The notes below the pieces were generated by a model. That model was given only the letters and a program-made list of their open reading frames with translations. It did no database searches and was not told where the DNA came from. The translations under genes were made by a program, and so were the position numbers. From Pararhodobacter sp. SW119 (lineage in GTDB: Bacteria; Pseudomonadota; Alphaproteobacteria; Rhodobacterales; Rhodobacteraceae), in NCBI RefSeq assembly GCF_017811755.1, contig NZ_JADDJF010000001.1:62001-126000 (forward strand): a stretch of DNA of 64,000 bases. The letters run 5' to 3'. The first letter of the stretch is position 1. Every line of letters starts with the position of its first letter. Shown here one piece after another: positions 61,470 to 64,000 of this stretch.

Positions 61470-61682
61470 CTATTCCGCGGCCGATTGCAGGGCGCCGGCG
61501 GCGGAGGGCGGAAGCTGCGGATCGAGGACGAGGCGCCGGGGCAGGGACGCCTCGGTCAGCCGGACCGACACCAAGGGCGCGCCGTCGCCGTAGCGTTGCG
61601 CCGTGCCATCCGGGAAGGTCAGGTTCAGGGTGCCCTGCCGTAGAAATCGCCGCAGAACCCTGTCGAGCCATCGGTTCCACAT
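61470..61682 (-). pseudogene. Probable remnant of a cyclopropane-fatty-acyl-phospholipid synthase (N-terminus only)
   Basis: 70 codons, MWNRWLDRVLRRFLRQGTLNL then TFPDGTAQRYGDGAPLVSVRLTEASLPRRLVLDPQL, which resembles the first 55 or so residues of Cfa proteins of this bacterial group (W-x2-LDR-L-R...GTL...DG...YGDG...LRRL-L-P-L). At PQL, where Cfa proteins continue into GEAYMDG, the frame ends with an unrelated tail and a stop; no methyltransferase domain follows in any minus-strand frame before fabD. It keeps a good GGAGG ribosome site at correct spacing, so the peptide may still be made. Alternatively a short genuine gene of a Cfa-N-like family. Confidence 0.55.
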
Positions 61683-61780
61683 CGCACCACCTCCTCCAGC
61701 AGCATGCGAAACGAATGTCCTTCGTCGAAGATAGCGATTTGCCGGGAAATCTTCAATCTTCCCGCCCCCCAAGTCGCCCC

Positions 61781-61808
61781 TTGCGCCGTCCGGTACAGGC
61801 TGTATAAG
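61781..61808 (+). promoter_or_regulatory. Candidate sigma-70-type promoter of rpsF-rpsR-rplI
   Basis: TTGCGC (61781-61786), 16 bp, TATAAG (61803-61808). It lies about 110 bp upstream of the rpsF ATG and just upstream of the S6:S18-like leader hairpin. Fit to consensus is partial. Confidence 0.45.
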
Positions 61809-61817
61809 GCCGCATTC

Positions 61818-61844
61818 CTGCCGCATACCATGTATCCGGCGCAG
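61818..61844 (+). promoter_or_regulatory. Candidate S6:S18 ribosomal-protein leader motif
   Basis: CTGC (61818-61821) / GCAG (61841-61844) and GC (61823-61824) / GC (61839-61840) around one bulged C, then ATAC / GTAT closed by a 3-nt loop, with an asymmetric CCG bulge at 61836-61838 on the 3' side. A CCG bulge on the 3' side of a hairpin is the feature by which the S6:S18 complex binds its own mRNA, mimicking 16S rRNA. It lies in the rpsF 5' leader. Confidence 0.5.
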
Positions 61845-61915
61845 TCTCTCGTGGGCAGAGCGCGGCAGGGCGAAGCCTGTCCTGTGAAATGCGCCCCGAC
61901 AGAACTGGAGACAGC

Positions 61916-62284
61916 ATGCCGCTCTACGAGCATGTGATGATCGCGCGTCAGGACTTGTCCAGCGCGCAGGCCGAAGGCCTGATCGAACATCTCTCGACCA
62001 TCCTTTCGGACAACGGCGGCAAGGTCGTCGGCTCCGAATACTGGGGCGTCAAGACGATGGCCTACAAGATCAACAAGAACCGCAAGGGGCATTACGCCTT
62101 CCTGCGCACCGATGCCCCCTCGGGCGCGGTGCAGGAGATGGAGCGTCTGGCGCGCCTGCACGACGACGTGATGCGCATGCTGACCGTCAAGGTCGAGGCG
62201 CATGAAGACGGCCCCTCGGCGCAGATGCAGAAGCGTGACGACCGCGGTGACCGCGGGGACCGCGGCGATCGCCCGCGTCGCTGA
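61916..62284 (+). CDS. rpsF: 30S ribosomal protein S6
   Basis: 122 residues from ATG 61916, CTGGAG upstream. [89 protein letters not shown] is canonical S6. The C-terminus is a charged Asp/Arg/Gly repeat ([17 protein letters not shown]) produced by a 9-bp tandem DNA repeat at about 62238-62273. First gene of rpsF-rpsR-rplI. Confidence 0.97.
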   Translation: MPLYEHVMIARQDLSSAQAEGLIEHLSTILSDNGGKVVGSEYWGVKTMAYKINKNRKGHYAFLRTDAPSGAVQEMERLARLHDDVMRMLTVKVEAHEDGPSAQMQKRDDRGDRGDRGDRPRR

Positions 62285-62307
62285 TCGATCAGGAAAGGAC
62301 TAGAACC

Positions 62308-62535
62308 ATGGCCGCAAGACCGTTTTTCCGCCGCCGCAAGGTCTGCCCCTTCTCGGGCGACAATGCGCCGAAGATCGACTACAAGGACGTGCGTCTGCTG
62401 CAGCGCTACATTTCCGAGCGCGGCAAGATCGTGCCGTCGCGCATCACCGCCGTGTCGTCGAAGAAGCAGCGTGAACTGGCCCGCGCCATCAAGCGCGCGC
62501 GGTTCCTGGCGCTGCTTCCCTACGCCGTGAAATAA
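62308..62535 (+). CDS. rpsR: 30S ribosomal protein S18
   Basis: 75 residues: [70 protein letters not shown], full length, with the partner-binding Cys. 23 nt after rpsF, 10 nt before rplI. AGGAAAGG upstream. Confidence 0.98.
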   Translation: MAARPFFRRRKVCPFSGDNAPKIDYKDVRLLQRYISERGKIVPSRITAVSSKKQRELARAIKRARFLALLPYAVK

Positions 62536-62545
62536 GGAGCCCACC

Positions 62546-63118
62546 ATGCAGGTCATTCTACTGGAACGCGTGGCGAAGCTGGGCCATATGGGCGACGTGG
62601 TGAAGGTGCGGGCGGGCTATGCGCGCAACTTCCTGCTGCCACAGGGCAAGGCGCTGCGTGCCTCGGACGCCAATCTGCAAGCCTTCGAGGCGCAGAAGGC
62701 GCAGCTTGAGTCGCGCAACCTCGAAACCCGCAAGGATGCCGAGGGCCTGGCCGCGAAGATGGACGGCACGACGCATGTCATCATCCGCTCGGCATCGGAG
62801 TCGGGCGCGCTCTATGGTTCGGTCACGCCGCGCGACATCGCGGACGTGCTGGGCGAGGGCGGCTTCACCGTCGAACGCCGGCAAATCGTGCTCAGCGCAC
62901 CGATCAAGGCGCTGGGGCTTCACCCTGTGCAGGTGAGCCTTCATCCGGAAGTCGATGCAGACGTCACCATCAACGTCGCCCGCTCCACCGAAGAGGCGGA
63001 GTTGCAGGCGGCCGGCAAGTCGATCCAGGAACTCGCCGCGGAAGAGGAAGCCGCTGCCGATTTCGAGATCGCCGAGCTGTTCGAGGATATCGGCGCAGCC
63101 AACGAAGACGACGAGTAA
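62546..63118 (+). CDS. rplI: 50S ribosomal protein L9
   Basis: 190 residues; longer than the 149 of E. coli by an acidic C-terminal extension ([42 protein letters not shown]), common in alphaproteobacteria. The N-domain [36 protein letters not shown] is the L9 signature, and the C-domain has [20 protein letters not shown] at the start. Last gene of the operon. Confidence 0.98.
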   Translation: MQVILLERVAKLGHMGDVVKVRAGYARNFLLPQGKALRASDANLQAFEAQKAQLESRNLETRKDAEGLAAKMDGTTHVIIRSASESGALYGSVTPRDIADVLGEGGFTVERRQIVLSAPIKALGLHPVQVSLHPEVDADVTINVARSTEEAELQAAGKSIQELAAEEEAAADFEIAELFEDIGAANEDDE

Positions 63119-63137
63119 TCGCCCCGGAAATCACTGA

Positions 63138-63176
63138 CAGGACGCGTCGCAAATCCGCGGCGCGTCCTGCTTTTTT
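63138..63176 (+). terminator. Rho-independent terminator of rpsF-rpsR-rplI
   Basis: CAGGACGCG (63138-63146) / CGCGTCCTG (63161-63169), a 9-bp perfect stem, followed by C and T6. 19 nt after the rplI stop. Confidence 0.92.
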
Positions 63177-63226
63177 CCGCCGACCTTGTCGCAGCCCCCG
63201 ATCCGGCATATATTCCCGATCTAGCT

Positions 63227-63242
63227 ATTCTCATCTTTGAAT
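63227..63242 (+). promoter_or_regulatory. ATTC-N8-GAAT operator of the SqrR/BigR-like repressor
   Basis: ATTC (63227-63230), 8 bp, GAAT (63239-63242). This is the palindrome described for the persulfide-responsive SqrR repressor of Rhodobacter. It lies just before the start codon, so autorepression is likely. Confidence 0.7.
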
Positions 63243-63261
63243 GTAGATGAAGGTCATGCCG

Positions 63262-63606
63262 ATGATTCCGCAAACCAAGGCCGGACTTCCCCTGGACGAA
63301 CCGAAGGCCGCCGAGGATATGGTGGCGCAGGCACAGTCGGCGTCCAACCTGCTCAAGGCGCTGGCGCACGAAGGTCGGTTGCTGATCCTGTGTCAGCTGG
63401 CGACGGGCGAAAAATCGGTTTCCGAGCTCGAGGCGTTTCTGGGCGCGCGGCAAGCGGCGGTCAGCCAGCAGCTTGCGCGGCTGCGCCTTGAAGGGCTGGT
63501 CACCAGCCGGCGCGAAGGCAAGTCGATCTATTACGCCCTGGGCGATCCGAGAGCCGCGCGCGTGATAGGCCTGCTTTACGAGCTCTTCTGCGACGAAAAA
63601 AGCTGA
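63262..63606 (+). CDS. ArsR-family repressor, SqrR/BigR type (sulfide/persulfide sensor)
   Basis: 114 residues if the start is ATG 63262, which has GAAGG eight nt upstream; ATG 63256 and 63247 are in-frame alternatives. Winged helix: NLLKALAHEGRLLILCQLATGEKSVSELEAFLGARQAAVSQQLARLRLEGLVTSRREGKSIYYALGD. The two Cys, in ILCQLA and LFCDEKS, are 66 residues apart, as in Rhodobacter SqrR (Cys41, Cys107), where a tetrasulfide link releases DNA. No metal-binding ELCVCDL motif of ArsR. The matching operator lies just upstream. Targets (sulfide oxidation genes) are not in the window. Confidence 0.85.
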   Translation: MIPQTKAGLPLDEPKAAEDMVAQAQSASNLLKALAHEGRLLILCQLATGEKSVSELEAFLGARQAAVSQQLARLRLEGLVTSRREGKSIYYALGDPRAARVIGLLYELFCDEKS

Positions 63607-63712
63607 CGCCAGCTCGCGGGCAGGCGGGGCGCCTTGTGGCTTTGCTCGCGTTTCCAGGCGTGGATGGGTTGCTCCCACGCTTTGGCGTCAAAACCCGCGC
63701 GTTCGCTTGACC

Positions 63713-63997
63713 TCAAGTTTTCCCGACCATCTCGGCCAGTCTTGCGGAGGCTTTCAGTTCGCGGTTGTCCGGCCGAAAGCGTAGCGCCGCGCGCAGGAGC
63801 GGGGCGGACAAGCCGATGCGGCGAATCCAGCGTTTCCCGTCGGTCACGGCGGCAGGCGGGGCGGAATCCGCATAGCCGCGCAGCGCGAGGTTGAGGAGCG
63901 CCGGGTCGTCGATCCCGACCTCGAGCATTGAATGCAGCAGGATCGCCAGGTCGAGGCCCATCGCCCGCTTGCTGGCGCGCGGGCTGAACCGCTCCAT
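63713..63997 (-). CDS. Hypothetical helical protein (possibly truncated by window edge)
   Basis: 94 residues from ATG 63995-63997; the frame may extend beyond the window. Reads MERFSPRASKRAMGLDLAILLHSMLEVGIDDPALLNLALRGYADSAPPAA; Arg/Leu-rich, helical, no signal peptide or membrane segment. No recognised family. Convergent with the SqrR-like gene. Confidence 0.45.
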   Translation of the reverse strand: MERFSPRASKRAMGLDLAILLHSMLEVGIDDPALLNLALRGYADSAPPAAVTDGKRWIRRIGLSAPLLRAALRFRPDNRELKASARLAEMVGKT

Positions 63998-64000
63998 GTC

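Overview
The window is GC-rich chromosomal DNA from an alphaproteobacterium, most likely a member of the Rhodobacteraceae (Roseobacter/Rhodobacter group). Pointers to this include an F1-ATPase zeta-inhibitor (DUF1476) gene, a MotE-type flagellar operon, an invasion-associated locus B protein, a divergent DUF882 / L,D-transpeptidase pair, infC with a non-AUG start, and a corrinoid-methyltransferase module with a 'virulence factor' gene. No prophage, insertion sequence, CRISPR array, tRNA or rRNA was recognised; this looks like core chromosome.

Layout. 0-4 kb (minus): metA (partial), a P-loop ATPase, a penicillin-acylase-family hydrolase. 4.1-8.7 kb: a beta-hydroxyacid dehydrogenase overlapping adenine deaminase, convergent with guaA. 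8.8-13.6 kb: a C1 module (MttB-type methyltransferase, UspA, methyltetrahydrofolate:corrinoid methyltransferase, MetF-like reductase, virulence-factor family protein). 13.8-15.4 kb: two tandem outer-membrane beta-barrels. 15.7-17.6 kb: ppx/gppA and rlmE. 17.7-25.8 kb: divergent flagellar operons (fliL-hyp-motE-motA-large secreted protein; fliF-fliH-fliN-fliP). 25.8-29 kb: a soluble hybrid kinase with an OmpR-type regulator and an SH3 protein. 29-38 kb: a 2-hydroxyacid dehydrogenase, a DEAD-box helicase, and a cyclase plus indolepyruvate:ferredoxin oxidoreductase pair. 37.7-46 kb: purS, purC, ATPase zeta, betaine/homocysteine methyltransferase, pepF, a GMC oxidoreductase, fpr, and an acidic coiled-coil membrane protein. 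46-56 kb: infC, two exported proteins, PBP1A, prfB, DUF2189 and CBS/DUF21 membrane proteins. 55-64 kb: DUF882 protein, L,D-transpeptidase, lpxD, ialB, fabD, a cfa remnant, rpsF-rpsR-rplI, a SqrR/BigR-like repressor and a hypothetical gene.

The main unexplained signal is a composite intergenic element found six times (A-F). Each copy has a perfect dyad of at least 14 bp, then CAA-N4-YTG beginning 7 bp beyond the 14-bp core, then TTAACCG-N6-GAAA beginning exactly 48 bp (four copies) or 49 bp (two copies) from the dyad centre. The dyad sequence differs between copies but stays symmetric. Every copy lies 38-129 bp beyond the stop codon of a gene on the same strand, and five of the six are in convergent gaps. 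Other long convergent gaps hold different repeats: 11-bp-period GCGTATGGCAA arrays and a triple-hairpin GC-rich repeat.

Functional themes: methyl-group metabolism (MetA, MttB-like, corrinoid methyltransferase, MetF-like, homocysteine methyltransferase), purine metabolism (ade, guaA, purS, purC), flagellar assembly, and envelope biogenesis. All calls come from reading the sequence; no database search was run.
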